This document shows positions 42,201 to 46,173 of a stretch of DNA of 64,000 nt, piece by piece. The position numbers and the translations under genes were made by a program. Position 1 is the first letter of the stretch, and every line of letters starts with the position of its first letter. The stretch comes from Apostichopus japonicus (lineage: Eukaryota; Echinodermata; Holothuroidea; Aspidochirotida; Stichopodidae): NCBI RefSeq assembly GCF_037975245.1, contig NC_092571.1, positions 20,794,917-20,858,916 of the forward strand. Reading direction: 5' to 3'. Below the pieces are notes generated by a model, which saw only the letters and a program-made list of their open reading frames with translations, was not told the origin of the DNA and searched no databases.

Positions 42201-44332
42201 TTTTCGGACCAACTTTTTTCGGACCAAAATTATTTTAGACCAATATAATTTTATGACCAAATTTTTTTGGGACCAAACTTTTTGACACCAACATGTTTTC
42301 GGACCAACTTTTTTCGGACCAAAATTTTTTTGGACAAAACTGATTTTGGTTCCAAAAAATTTGAGTACAAACAATTAAATTTCGGGTCACAAGCAATTTT
42401 CGGTCACAAGCACTATTTGGGTCGTAACGAACTTTGGGCCCTTTTTTTCCTGAGAAAAATTTGGTGCATCCAAAAAATTGTGTCCCCCAAAAAGGTAGGT
42501 CAGAAAAAATGTTGGTCCAAAAAAATTGAGTCCCCCCCAAAAAGAAATTGGGTCCCAAAAATTTGGGGCCCAAAAAATTAAGTCCCCCAAAAAAATTTGG
42601 TCCGAAAAATGGGGGACCAAAAAGATTGAGTCTCCAAAAAAAAATTGGGTCCGAAAAAATTTTGGTTAAAAAAAATTAAGAGTTCAAACAATTTCTCGGA
42701 ACATAGAGACGTCGGAACATAGAGACTTCACCGGTATGCCCATCACAGAATTAAGTTATGAATCCCTCGACACATACCTTGCATTGCTAGATAGTTATAG
42801 CATGGAGCTATAAACCTGGGAGTTATAGCTGGTATGCCCATCACAGAACTAAGTTTTGAATCCCTTGACTGATGTAAAAGTTTTATTACCAATTTACCAG
42901 ACATGCAGACTACACATTTGGGGGGGGATATTGTTTTGTCTTAAATCTCTTCCTTTCTTACAATTGGGATCTAATTTATAGTTGTTGTTAACTATATGTT
43001 AAATATTAAGAGCTGGAAAAGCAATTCAAATTTCAGAAACACTACATACATCAACAATATTTACAGTTTAAACCAAGAGAATTTCAGCATTCTGGTAGAG
43101 TAAATGAAAGTTGGTCAACTGAAATCTATGGTCCAAAGATATCTTTATATATTTTGAAGTGCAGTAAAAGAGACAGGTATGGGGGGGGGGAGGGAGGGAG
43201 GGAGTGGGGGAAGGAAAAAGTAAAAGGATGGATACTTTGATTCAGTTCCACATACTTAAGAGATCCTATAGTTAGTCTGTGGATATGCCAGGGGTTGGGT
43301 GGGGGGGAGGAACCTTCTGCAACCAGGGTTACCATACTACACACAATGAGTTAAGGCACATATTGTCCTGTGATTTAGAAGCTCATACATATCGCAGAAG
43401 GTTATGTATTTTGTTATAATCAAATTGTGAAGCTAGTTGATCCTTTACACATGCTGCCCCCCAACCCCCTCCTTAACCTCTCCCCATACTTAGAGCTAAA
43501 TATAGGGTTATCAATTCATGTACACAACCAGATGTTTGGTATTGATCTGGTTTATGCCAAACGGTATGCACGCCAAATCCATCATACCTTCGTTTTGTGA
43601 CTATATAAGGGCCCAAATATATCCAGATGTGCGAAATTAGCCATGTGCAGTAGCTTTAAATGATCAAGTTTGGAATGAAGCAGTCCAACATTACTACATA
43701 AAAATCCCATCCATCCAACAATGCTGTTTTGGTTCATTTAAAGGTCATCACCATTGCCCCTAAATATGCTAGATTATCAGATAATGGTCACCCATGCTCA
43801 CATTTCCTCTCTTATCTACACAGAGGAATTGAAAATAACCCTCAATGGCATGGGAACAACTTGGAGGATCAAAGCTGCTATTAGAAAGTACTTTGAAAAA
43901 TTTCCAGTAAATTTCTGAGTGCTTTTATTGGGCCAAAACTAATGACCTTTTAATAATTCCATTTTCAGATGGTGGAAACATTTATGTCTGATAGCAGTAT
44001 GTGCGTGCTTTCCGTCAACATTCTCCAACAAAATACAGCAGCATCTATTGACTGAGCTGCTAAAATGGAGCTGGTTAAAGAAAGGGAGGCTATATTTGTG
44101 AAACCCCCTCAGGATAATTCCCAGCAGGGTTTCCCTAAGCCTAAATCAATTTTGCATGGTATACTTCACAAATTATCAAGCTAGCAAAGAGATCACGATC
44201 TGATGTGAATTAATCACCAACAAGTTTCAATATCAGAGAGCAATGGCTGTAGATCTATGAATAATAAAATATAACACTGTTTTCATGAAAGTTGTTGAAA
44301 AGCTAACAGTATATATACATAGATACACGTAA

Positions 44333-44365
<33 letters not shown>

Positions 44366-46173
44366 CATATAGGCATGCATCAGTTATTACATCGCATGCC
44401 AATAACATACAATCAGTTTCCGTGTTATAATGTGCATATATCATATAGGCATGCATCAGTTATTACATCGCATGCCAATAACATACAATCAGTTTCCGTG
44501 TTATAACCCTTCCATATTGGTGATGATTATTGGGAAAGTCGTTACAATAATAATGATAAGAAAAATATAAGTTTAACCACTGAAAAACACATTGCAAATT
44601 ATTTTTCTTTCAGTAGGTGCCCGAAAATTCTCAGCATATTGCCCGAATTTCACAAAAAAATTTGGTTGCCCAGCCCCCCCCCCCCCCCGCCTCCTACGCC
44701 TGTGACTCTCAAGTAAAGTTATAAGATTATGCAGGGTTTTCAGAGTACATTTGAATGACTATAGAGAATGAGAGATCTTGATGGATTTGATTAATTTGTT
44801 TGTTCCTAAGGTAATGGTGAGCAGACGTTTATTCCCACCAGAACATAACATAGTTCAAGAGGTGCACTATATGGTTAAGTCAGTTGATAAATACATTAGC
44901 GTTTATTTAAGTAAATGATTATTTAATTAAATAAATTCAGGACAGAGCAAGTCTCCCCGATGAGTTAGATCAAGTACAATCATATTTCGGTCAATATCTT
45001 GAGTATTTGGCATTACTAATTGTATAACATAAATATAGCAAGTAAACATATACACTGATGTCTTTAAATTCTGTTCGTTAGGAAGTCAGAAGTCACAATA
45101 GAACCTGGTCTCCCCATACAAGCAACGCTCGACAACACCACTCCTCCAACTTTGCTAATTTCTGTTGTTTGATTAACAGGATAGAGCAAGTCTCCCTGAT
45201 GAGTTAGATCAAGTACAATCATATTTTGGTCAATATTCTTGAGCATTTGGTATAACTAATTGTATAACATAAATATAGCAAGTGAACATATTCACCGATG
45301 TCTTTAAATTCTGTTTGTTAGGAAGTCTGAAGTTACAATGTACCTGGTCTCTCCATACAAGTAACGCTCGACAACACCACTCCTCCAATTTTGCTTACAG
45401 TATTTCATTCATTTATTTTGTTTTATCGACAATTGTGTACAATGGGAAAGGAAGTCTCCCATAAAGTCTTAAAAAGACAAGGTAGGAGACTCCCTGGGAG
45501 AAAAGAAAAGAAAAATGTACAAATATATATAATACAGAATAAATGTAATTTCTGCTGTTTGATTCAACACTGACAGCATTTAGCGAATTTCGAGTGGTAT
45601 GGCTCATATGCTAGGTATAACACAATAGTATGATGATTATTAACATAGGCCAACCTTTGATCGAAGCCATTCAAAATAGTACAATATGACAGGTACAGAG
45701 ATAGGACCTACAGACAGAAAGATAAGGATAAACCTGCATACAAAGAAAGTAGTACTAGTCTTTTTTTGCGGTTGTGTCTATGTCTGGCATTCCTGGCTAC
45801 AACAAGGAAATACAGTGTCTGCCCTAAGGCCAGATGTCAATAAACAGAGCTATAGTTGCTGATAGCAGCTTATAGGACCCGACATACATCTGGTAGGACC
45901 GAATGGACCATGGAAGCAAACAGGCTGGCAGGCAGACAGACAGACATATAAACAGACCGACACACAAAGCTTGCATCTTTTACTTACCAGGACAGCCAGT
46001 TTCATCCGAACCATCTCTACAATCTCTAAAACCATCACAAATTTTCCCGTTTGAGATGCAGCCACTCCCATCGCTACATTGGAAAGCTGAATCGCCGCGG
46101 CACCCGTGTACGTTTGGGGCAACGTTCGGCGTCGTCGTCGTCGTTGTGGTAGTCTCGGGAACTATCACAGTCA
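150..46173 (-). CDS. HSPG2: Perlecan-like basement membrane proteoglycan, partial gene (26 exons in window)
   Basis: Seen: 26 GT-AG exons on the minus strand (listed separately) join in phase into about 1,087 residues. Domains in order, by residue of the joined piece: LDLa1 about 23-62, LDLa2 to 129, LDLa3 to 170, LDLa4 to 214, Ig C2 about 215-310, half LE about 311-352, L4-1 353-about 520, LE 533-760, L4-2 761-about 910, LE 923-1087. The order LDLa x4, Ig, LE, L4, LE, L4 is that of perlecan domains II and III, and blocks such as [21 protein letters not shown] and DGQPATRE are close to vertebrate perlecan. Known of the family: secreted extracellular-matrix proteoglycan that binds laminin, nidogen and growth factors in basement membranes. 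Both ends are missing: no SEA domain was found upstream, and the frame is still open (phase 1) at the left-most donor, so the rest of domain III and domains IV and V lie beyond position 1. Confidence 0.95.
655..770. repeat. Probable interspersed (SINE-like) repeat fragment
   Basis: An AAT/AATAAT-rich stretch followed by a GCGCCAAATCAG block and ACTGCTCAAGGCGCTTTATA. The CTCAAGGCGCTTTA block next to an AAT microsatellite recalls SINE fragments common in marine invertebrate genomes; this is from memory of the motif, not a search. Confidence 0.4.
886..1050 (+). repeat. Long purine-rich tract
   Basis: About 165 bp of almost pure A/G on the plus strand (pyrimidine on the gene strand), made of imperfect GAGGA, GAAGGA and AAAGAG words. 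Mirror-type composition of the sort able to form triplex DNA; no function shown. Confidence 0.8.
1199..1285 (-). CDS. HSPG2: Perlecan exon 25 of window: LE module
   Basis: 87 nt, phase 2 to 2, acceptor catgtctccag, donor gtacaatc. Encodes [18 protein letters not shown] and [10 protein letters not shown]. Duplicate of exon 15. The transposon-like element at 1302-1946 ends 16 bp upstream of this 3' splice site. Confidence 0.94.
1302..1946. mobile_element. Non-autonomous TIR transposon, 645 bp
   Basis: Ends are inverted repeats: CAGGGATGTAAGT on the left and its reverse complement ACTTACATCCCTG on the right, both followed inward by copies of a TACGGAA word. GACAAA lies directly outside each end (1296-1301 and 1947-1952), a likely target duplication. 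CAGGG termini recall hAT elements, but a 6-bp duplication is shorter than the usual 8, so the superfamily is open. No transposase frame inside. Contains a 73-bp tandem duplication. Confidence 0.75.
1369..1502. repeat. 73-bp tandem duplication
   Basis: Two adjacent copies beginning CTAACACATCCTACTCCTAG (1369 and 1442), ending in a shared GTTATGTTAGGCTAGCTCAA block, inside the TIR element. Confidence 0.9.
2915..3042 (-). CDS. HSPG2: Perlecan exon 24 of window: LE module
   Basis: 128 nt, phase 0 to 2, acceptor cctttctcag, donor gtaagtaac. Encodes [20 protein letters not shown] and [14 protein letters not shown]. CQHNTxGxxCexCxxGyyG is the LE signature; parallels exon 14. Confidence 0.95.
4058..4378. 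repeat. Imperfect tandem duplication, period about 213 bp
   Basis: TCAAACAAACTTA followed by CTGAACACCAGTAC and, further on, AAATGCACTA occurs twice in order (from 4058 and from 4271). Copy 1 holds a palindrome, TAGGCCTAGG at 4142-4151 and CCTAGGCCTA at 4159-4168. Confidence 0.75.
4386..4408 (+). mobile_element. 23-bp palindromic insertion with 7-bp direct repeats
   Basis: Arms CAGGGAGTT and AACTCCCTG around a 5-base loop (ATAAC). Flanked by GTAGAAT at 4379-4385 and 4409-4415. The reverse complement of the insertion at 5996-6020 is the same sequence plus a CC dinucleotide. Confidence 0.7.
5692..6304. mobile_element. MITE-like element flanked by TTAA, 613 bp
   Basis: A 21-bp perfect inverted repeat (CTTTAAAGCAGCATTTTGCG and one more base) at 5686-5706 and 6290-6310 includes TTAA at both outer ends (5688-5691, 6305-6308). 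TTAA target sites are typical of piggyBac and Kolobok elements, though here TTAA is also part of the repeat. Non-coding. The last about 185 bp recur inverted at 41364-41550. It carries the 25-bp palindromic insertion at 5996-6020. Confidence 0.7.
5996..6020 (-). mobile_element. 25-bp palindromic insertion with 7-bp direct repeats
   Basis: Arms CAGGGAGTT and AACTCCCTG around a 7-base loop (GTTATGG). GTACAAC lies on both sides (5989-5995 and 6021-6027). Same sequence as the 23-bp insertion at 4386, in the other orientation and with two extra bases; it is nested inside the TTAA-flanked MITE. Confidence 0.7.
7278..7316 (+). repeat. Short 9-bp tandem repeat
   Basis: Unit TAAACTTCG repeated about four times with a degenerate last copy (TAAATTCGG). 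Confidence 0.85.
7527..7640 (-). CDS. HSPG2: Perlecan exon 23 of window: LE module
   Basis: 114 nt, phase 0 to 0, acceptor tgtaccaccag, donor gtcggtgt (weak +3/+4). Encodes [20 protein letters not shown] and [18 protein letters not shown]. FTRxxxGLYLGxCExCxCNGHS is characteristic of perlecan domain III. Confidence 0.95.
7641..8014. other. Intron between exons 22 and 23
   Basis: 374 bp of ordinary AT-rich intron; nothing recognised. Confidence 0.85.
8015..8126 (-). CDS. HSPG2: Perlecan exon 22 of window: end of L4-2 and resumed LE
   Basis: 112 nt, phase 2 to 0, acceptor cctacccacag, donor gtaaatca. Encodes [15 protein letters not shown] and [17 protein letters not shown]. Duplicate of exon 12 in length, phase and motif. 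Confidence 0.95.
8127..9274. other. Intron between exons 21 and 22
   Basis: 1.15 kb, of which about 700 bp is the 25-bp array. The rest shows no coding signal; 9220-9262 is purine-rich. Confidence 0.85.
8213..8908 (+). repeat. 25-bp minisatellite, about 28 copies
   Basis: Unit: GTAGAGCCCTAGG then TAAACTCTAGAG. Two CTAG palindromes per unit (CCTAGG and CTCTAGAG) lie 11 and 14 bp apart. Most variation is in one three-base position: gCCCtag, gCCGtag, gCTCtag, once gCTAtag. A few units have other changes (GTATATTCTTTACG near 8728, CTCTAAGAGG near 8433). Confidence 0.95.
9275..9477 (-). CDS. HSPG2: Perlecan exon 21 of window: L4-2, last part
   Basis: 203 nt, phase 0 to 2, acceptor tattcatag, donor gtaagtca. 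Encodes [20 protein letters not shown], then [20 protein letters not shown]: the strongest single perlecan match in the window. One exon here does the job of exons 10 and 11 in L4-1, so an intron differs between the two modules. No RGD in this copy. Confidence 0.97.
9643..9738 (-). CDS. HSPG2: Perlecan exon 20 of window: L4-2, second part
   Basis: 96 nt, phase 0 to 0, acceptor ttgcctccag. Encodes [19 protein letters not shown] and DVEIG; parallels exon 9. Of two overlapping donors (GTGTAAGC), the second keeps the frame; the first would put a stop at the start of exon 21. Confidence 0.94.
9932..10117 (-). CDS. HSPG2: Perlecan exon 19 of window: L4-2, first part
   Basis: 186 nt, phase 0 to 0, acceptor gacctttag, donor gtgagaaaa. 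Encodes [17 protein letters not shown] and [13 protein letters not shown]; the (F/Y)YWxLPxxFLxxK block marks the L4 fold and parallels exon 8. Confidence 0.95.
10118..10859. other. Intron between exons 18 and 19
   Basis: 742 bp; a short ATAC repeat at about 10614-10628 and C/A runs at 10712-10740. Nothing else recognised. Confidence 0.85.
10860..11000 (-). CDS. HSPG2: Perlecan exon 18 of window: LE module leading into L4-2
   Basis: 141 nt, phase 0 to 0, acceptor tcgttcag, donor gtatggtgg. Encodes [20 protein letters not shown] and [20 protein letters not shown]. [10 protein letters not shown] is the perlecan motif just before an L4 insertion. Confidence 0.96.
11001..11495. other. Intron between exons 17 and 18
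   Basis: 495 bp; ordinary AT-rich intron. Confidence 0.85.
11496..11557 (-). CDS. HSPG2: Perlecan exon 17 of window: LE fragment
   Basis: 62 nt, phase 1 to 0, acceptor tttacttcag, donor gtaaaaaa. Encodes [20 protein letters not shown], matching the C-x-x-x-G...GxCxCK start of an LE module. Short, but splice sites and phase fit both neighbours. Confidence 0.9.
11558..11929. other. Intron between exons 16 and 17
   Basis: 372 bp; ordinary AT-rich intron. Confidence 0.85.
11930..11985 (-). CDS. HSPG2: Perlecan exon 16 of window: LE fragment
   Basis: 56 nt, phase 2 to 1, acceptor ctcattag, donor gtgagtt. Encodes [18 protein letters not shown] (the CxxGYxGNP end of an LE module). Equals exon 26 in length and phase. 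Confidence 0.92.
11986..13181. other. Intron between exons 15 and 16
   Basis: 1.2 kb; a C run at about 12645-12660, otherwise nothing recognised. Confidence 0.85.
13182..13268 (-). CDS. HSPG2: Perlecan exon 15 of window: LE module
   Basis: 87 nt, phase 2 to 2, acceptor tttttgcag, donor gtaagttg. Encodes [18 protein letters not shown] and [11 protein letters not shown]. Same length and phase as exon 25, its duplicate in the next module. Confidence 0.95.
13269..16213. other. Intron between exons 14 and 15
   Basis: 2.95 kb, most of it the PIF/Harbinger-like element at 13649-16120. The flanks (13269-13645, 16124-16213) look like ordinary intron. Confidence 0.85.
13649..16120. mobile_element. 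PIF/Harbinger-like non-autonomous DNA transposon, 2,472 bp
   Basis: Perfect 33-bp terminal inverted repeats starting GGGAAGGCTCGCAAATTTAA at 13649 and ending in its reverse complement at 16120; similarity continues imperfectly about 60 bp inward (AGGCCCA, then CTTGA...CACACA). TTA directly outside each end (13646-13648 and 16121-16123) fits the 3-bp TWA target duplication of PIF/Harbinger elements. Open frames inside (for example 14846-15145 plus, 14212-14469 minus) show no transposase motif I can recognise, so it is probably non-autonomous. Confidence 0.8.
16214..16335 (-). CDS. HSPG2: Perlecan exon 14 of window: LE module
   Basis: 122 nt, phase 0 to 2, acceptor ccgccttag, donor gtgagtttt. 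Encodes [20 protein letters not shown] and [13 protein letters not shown]. NCxxxTxGxxCdxCxdGyyGdp is the LE hallmark; CPCPYI matches the same place in vertebrate perlecan. Confidence 0.95.
16336..17531. other. Intron between exons 13 and 14
   Basis: 1.2 kb; a pyrimidine-rich stretch at 17325-17385, otherwise nothing recognised. Confidence 0.85.
17532..17633 (-). CDS. HSPG2: Perlecan exon 13 of window: LE module
   Basis: 102 nt, phase 0 to 0, acceptor ttttttcag, donor gtgagg. Encodes [20 protein letters not shown] and [12 protein letters not shown], a laminin EGF-like module with the typical CxCNGxSxxCDPxTGxC spacing. Confidence 0.95.
17634..18282. other. Intron between exons 12 and 13
   Basis: 649 bp; nothing recognised. 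Confidence 0.85.
18283..18394 (-). CDS. HSPG2: Perlecan exon 12 of window: end of L4-1 and resumed LE
   Basis: 112 nt, phase 2 to 0, acceptor cctcacag, donor gtacggg. Encodes [16 protein letters not shown] and [17 protein letters not shown]: the VExCxCPxGYxGLSCE signature where the LE module resumes after an L4 insertion. Same length and phases as exon 22. Confidence 0.95.
18395..19217. other. Intron between exons 11 and 12
   Basis: 823 bp; a 14-A run at about 19026-19040, otherwise nothing recognised. Confidence 0.85.
19218..19375 (-). CDS. HSPG2: Perlecan exon 11 of window: L4-1, last part, with RGD
   Basis: 158 nt, phase 0 to 2, acceptor ccgacatcag, donor gtaagaat. Encodes [18 protein letters not shown], then [20 protein letters not shown], aligning with the FxExxW...[21 protein letters not shown] block of L4 domains. 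An RGDT tetrapeptide lies in the loop (codons at 19334-19342). It uses the second GT of a GTGTAAG pair, which the phase of exon 12 requires. Confidence 0.95.
19376..19860. other. Intron between exons 10 and 11 (absent from the L4-2 module)
   Basis: 485 bp with a G run at 19801-19817. No counterpart exists in L4-2, where exon 21 is continuous across this point. Confidence 0.85.
19861..19944 (-). CDS. HSPG2: Perlecan exon 10 of window: L4-1, third part
   Basis: 84 nt, phase 0 to 0, acceptor ttgacag, donor gtaaggac. Encodes [20 protein letters not shown] and then TRELLMTQ. Too short to call alone, but splice sites, phases and position in the L4 fold all fit. Confidence 0.9.
19945..20612. other. 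Intron between exons 9 and 10
   Basis: 668 bp; nothing recognised. Confidence 0.85.
20613..20705 (-). CDS. HSPG2: Perlecan exon 9 of window: L4-1, second part
   Basis: 93 nt, phase 0 to 0, acceptor ttttccag. Encodes [14 protein letters not shown] and ends LSDVILK; SYGGxLxYTVRY is a core L4 motif. The donor is weak (AAG/gtctct), but no better in-frame GT lies nearby and the next exon continues the domain correctly. Confidence 0.92.
20706..23905. other. Intron between exons 8 and 9
   Basis: 3.2 kb. A GCAGC-rich patch at 21340-21380 and C/T-rich runs at 21524-21565 and 23580-23645. No transposon ends or coding signal recognised. Confidence 0.8.
23906..24112 (-). CDS. HSPG2: Perlecan exon 8 of window: L4-1, first part
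   Basis: 207 nt, phase 0 to 0, acceptor cttttttggcag, donor gtacggttg. N-terminal part of laminin IV type A domain 1: [18 protein letters not shown], then [23 protein letters not shown] occurs at the equivalent place in vertebrate perlecan. Confidence 0.95.
24113..26383. other. Intron between exons 7 and 8
   Basis: 2.27 kb, of which the 5' 1.75 kb (gene strand) is the 55-bp array. The remaining 24113-24635 shows nothing. Confidence 0.85.
24636..26383 (+). repeat. 55-bp minisatellite A, about 32 copies, ending at the exon 7 donor
   Basis: Plus-strand unit: CCACCCACTACAATTGTACA, TATCCCATGTAAACCTTACC, TTTCAATGGGATATA. The array ends at 26383, the last intron base before exon 7, and the real donor context is the last copy of the motif. 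Each full unit on the gene strand carries AAAGGTAAGGTTTACATGGG. Short (51-bp) and variant units recur about every 659 bp. The open frames across it are by-products of the repeat. Confidence 0.97.
26384..26508 (-). CDS. HSPG2: Perlecan exon 7 of window: laminin EGF half-module before L4-1
   Basis: 125 nt, phase 1 to 0, acceptor ctttccacag. Encodes [28 protein letters not shown] and FKTK, the Cys-rich N-terminal part of an LE module that is interrupted by the L4 domain, as in laminin alpha chains and perlecan domain III. The donor (AAG/gtaaggttta) is also the first copy of the motif carried by the 55-bp intronic array beginning at once downstream. Confidence 0.95.
26509..28103. other. Intron between exons 6 and 7
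   Basis: 1.6 kb; a G run at 27440-27451; nothing else recognised. Confidence 0.85.
28104..28245 (-). CDS. HSPG2: Perlecan exon 6 of window: second half of Ig C2 domain
   Basis: 142 nt, phase 0 to 1, acceptor cacttag, donor gtgagt. Encodes [27 protein letters not shown] (the Tyr corner and second Ig Cys) and [10 protein letters not shown]. It completes the Ig begun in exon 5 and follows the vertebrate order closely. Confidence 0.95.
28507..28640 (+). repeat. Diverged dispersed repeat, copy 1
   Basis: GGCAAGTTAGAAATTG, an AAAAGGGCA block and GAGGGAAAACATA recur in the same order at 57215-57355 (GGCAAGTCAGAAATTG, AAAAGGGCA, GAGAAAACATA). Family unknown. Confidence 0.45.
29653..30770 (+). repeat. 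55-bp minisatellite B, about 20 copies
   Basis: Unit: AAGAATGTCCACAATATGAT, CATACTACTTGACCATGCAA, AACATCATCTATGTA. Variation includes AACTTCATC versus AACATCATC, an extra A before AGAGTGTCC, and CTACTTCACC. Period equals that of array A but the sequences are unrelated by eye. Confidence 0.95.
31238..31621 (+). other. Unrecognised 128-codon open frame, opposite strand to the host gene
   Basis: Open from just after a TGA at 31235-31237 to a TGA at 31619-31621. The first ATG-less part reads [20 protein letters not shown] and is preceded by an acceptor-like cttacag. It has more CpG than its surroundings. No domain recognised; could be a transposon remnant, an exon of a nested gene or chance. Confidence 0.2.
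34076..34291 (-). pseudogene. Coding-like relic with AT-hook-like basic motif
   Basis: On the gene strand an open frame ends at TAG (34076-34078) and reads [11 protein letters not shown], then [18 protein letters not shown], then [26 protein letters not shown] fits an AT-hook (core GRP with flanking basic residues). A stop lies at 34292-34294, but a second frame upstream ([19 protein letters not shown]) could be its continuation through a frameshift in the CCCCC/GGGGG run at 34261-34272. It is not in phase with perlecan. Probably a decayed transposon or retroposed gene fragment; identity unknown. Confidence 0.35.
34752..34825 (-). mobile_element. tRNA-derived SINE head
   Basis: On the minus strand an A box, TAGCCTAGTGG (34808-34818), and a B box, GGTTCGGATCC (34764-34774), lie 44 bp apart as in RNA polymerase III promoters. 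The acceptor and T-stem ends do not pair, so it is not an intact tRNA gene. The non-tRNA body could not be delimited. Confidence 0.6.
35735..35880 (-). CDS. HSPG2: Perlecan exon 5 of window: first half of Ig C2 domain
   Basis: 146 nt, phase 1 to 0, acceptor catttcctag, donor gtaagtcat after PPPR. Encodes the B-C half of a C2 Ig fold: [10 protein letters not shown], with the first Ig Cys, and then [12 protein letters not shown] with the core Trp. This is the single Ig of perlecan domain II, right after LDLa4. The donor opens a 7.5-kb intron that splits the Ig. Confidence 0.95.
35881..37129. other. Intron between exons 4 and 5
   Basis: 1.25 kb; G-rich run at 37080-37103 near the exon 4 donor; otherwise nothing recognised. 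Confidence 0.85.
37130..37261 (-). CDS. HSPG2: Perlecan exon 4 of window: LDLa4
   Basis: 132 nt, phase 1 to 1, acceptor tttctatcag, donor gtaagtgtg. Encodes [16 protein letters not shown] and continues to [16 protein letters not shown]: six Cys and the SDE box. Same one-exon-per-LDLa, symmetric-phase arrangement as exons 1-3. Confidence 0.95.
37262..37779. other. Intron between exons 3 and 4
   Basis: 518 bp; nothing recognised. Confidence 0.85.
37780..37902 (-). CDS. HSPG2: Perlecan exon 3 of window: LDLa3
   Basis: 123 nt, phase 1 to 1, acceptor aatccaacag, donor gtaagttat. One LDLa module beginning [10 protein letters not shown] and ending [16 protein letters not shown], with all Ca-ligand acidic residues present. 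CEPNEF is also found at the start of the third LDLa of vertebrate perlecan. Confidence 0.95.
37903..39127. other. Intron between exons 2 and 3
   Basis: 1.2 kb; G-rich patch at 38147-38172; otherwise nothing recognised. Confidence 0.85.
39128..39328 (-). CDS. HSPG2: Perlecan exon 2 of window: Pro/Thr/Ser linker and LDLa2
   Basis: 201 nt, phase 1 to 1, acceptor catttgtag, donor gtaagtatt. The first about 30 residues are a Pro/Thr/Ser linker ([18 protein letters not shown]) that looks like an O-glycosylated spacer. It is followed by a six-Cys LDLa module with [16 protein letters not shown]. The linker-plus-module layout matches the spacer between the first two LDLa modules in vertebrate perlecan. 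Confidence 0.95.
41364..41550 (-). mobile_element. Partial copy of the 5692-6304 MITE, inverted
   Basis: Starts TTTAAGCAGCATTTTGCATC and follows the reverse complement of about 6120-6304 at roughly 90% identity by eye, including the TCTATGATTTTTCTCAACCT block and AAATGGTGGCATAAAAGT. The other half was not found. Confidence 0.75.
41929..42865 (+). repeat. 70-bp tandem repeat, interrupted by the foldback element
   Basis: Unit holds ACCTTGCATTGCTAGATAG, TATAGCTGGTATGCCCATCA and GAACTAAGTTTTGAAACCC. Copies start at 41929 and 41999 and resume after 42733, where three partial or complete copies continue. Confidence 0.85.
42035..42732. mobile_element. Foldback transposon, 698 bp, with 8-bp target duplication
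   Basis: GGTATGCC lies on both sides (42027-42034, 42733-42740), and it is host sequence because it belongs to the interrupted 70-bp unit. Ends are inverted: left GGTTACATCTCTATGTTCCG, right reverse complement GGTGAAGTCTCTATGTTCCG, each continuing into a tandem 16-bp unit (GTTCCGACGTCTCTAT). The core is a degenerate GGACCAAAATTTTTTTC-type repeat, T-rich on the left and A-rich on the right. Eight-bp duplications suggest hAT-like mobilisation. No transposase. Confidence 0.85.
44331..44506 (+). repeat. AT microsatellite and 76-bp-period tandem duplication
   Basis: An (AT)n run at 44335-44360 is followed by two essentially identical about 70-bp copies (from 44361 and 44437) containing AGGCATGCATCAGTTATTAC and CAATCAGTTTCCGTGTTATA. 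Confidence 0.92.
44942..45402 (+). repeat. 239-bp tandem duplication
   Basis: Two copies in direct order, from about 44942 and 45181, sharing GATGAGTTAGATCAAGTACA, ATTGTATAACATAAATATAG and ACGCTCGACAACACCACTCC with about 90% identity by eye. Confidence 0.92.
45988..46173 (-). CDS. HSPG2: Perlecan exon 1 of window: Thr-rich linker and LDLa1
   Basis: 186 nt, phase 1 to 1, acceptor tgtag at 46174-46178 and donor gtaagt just left of 45988. It encodes a linker with eight consecutive Thr (plus-strand gtc-rich repeat near 46130-46155), probably O-glycosylated, and then an LDL-receptor class A module with six Cys and the Ca-binding tail [16 protein letters not shown]. An RGDS tetrapeptide lies between Cys1 and Cys2 (codons at 46091-46099 for RGD). 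The frame stays open to an ATG at 46211-46213 (MPGLHG, then a hydrophobic run), so an alternative reading makes this the first coding exon; see findings. Confidence 0.93.

Larger units (their letters stand above)
39329..45987. other. Intron between exons 1 and 2
   Basis: 6.66 kb. Contains a MITE fragment, a 70-bp tandem repeat interrupted by a foldback element, an AT microsatellite with a 76-bp tandem duplication and a 239-bp tandem duplication, all listed. Pyrimidine-rich run at 39592-39705. No coding signal. Confidence 0.85.

Noticed and set aside
41960-42620. Open frames with FFGPK/FFGPT repeats on both strands
   Set aside because: They come from the low-complexity core of the foldback element; no codon preference for one frame.
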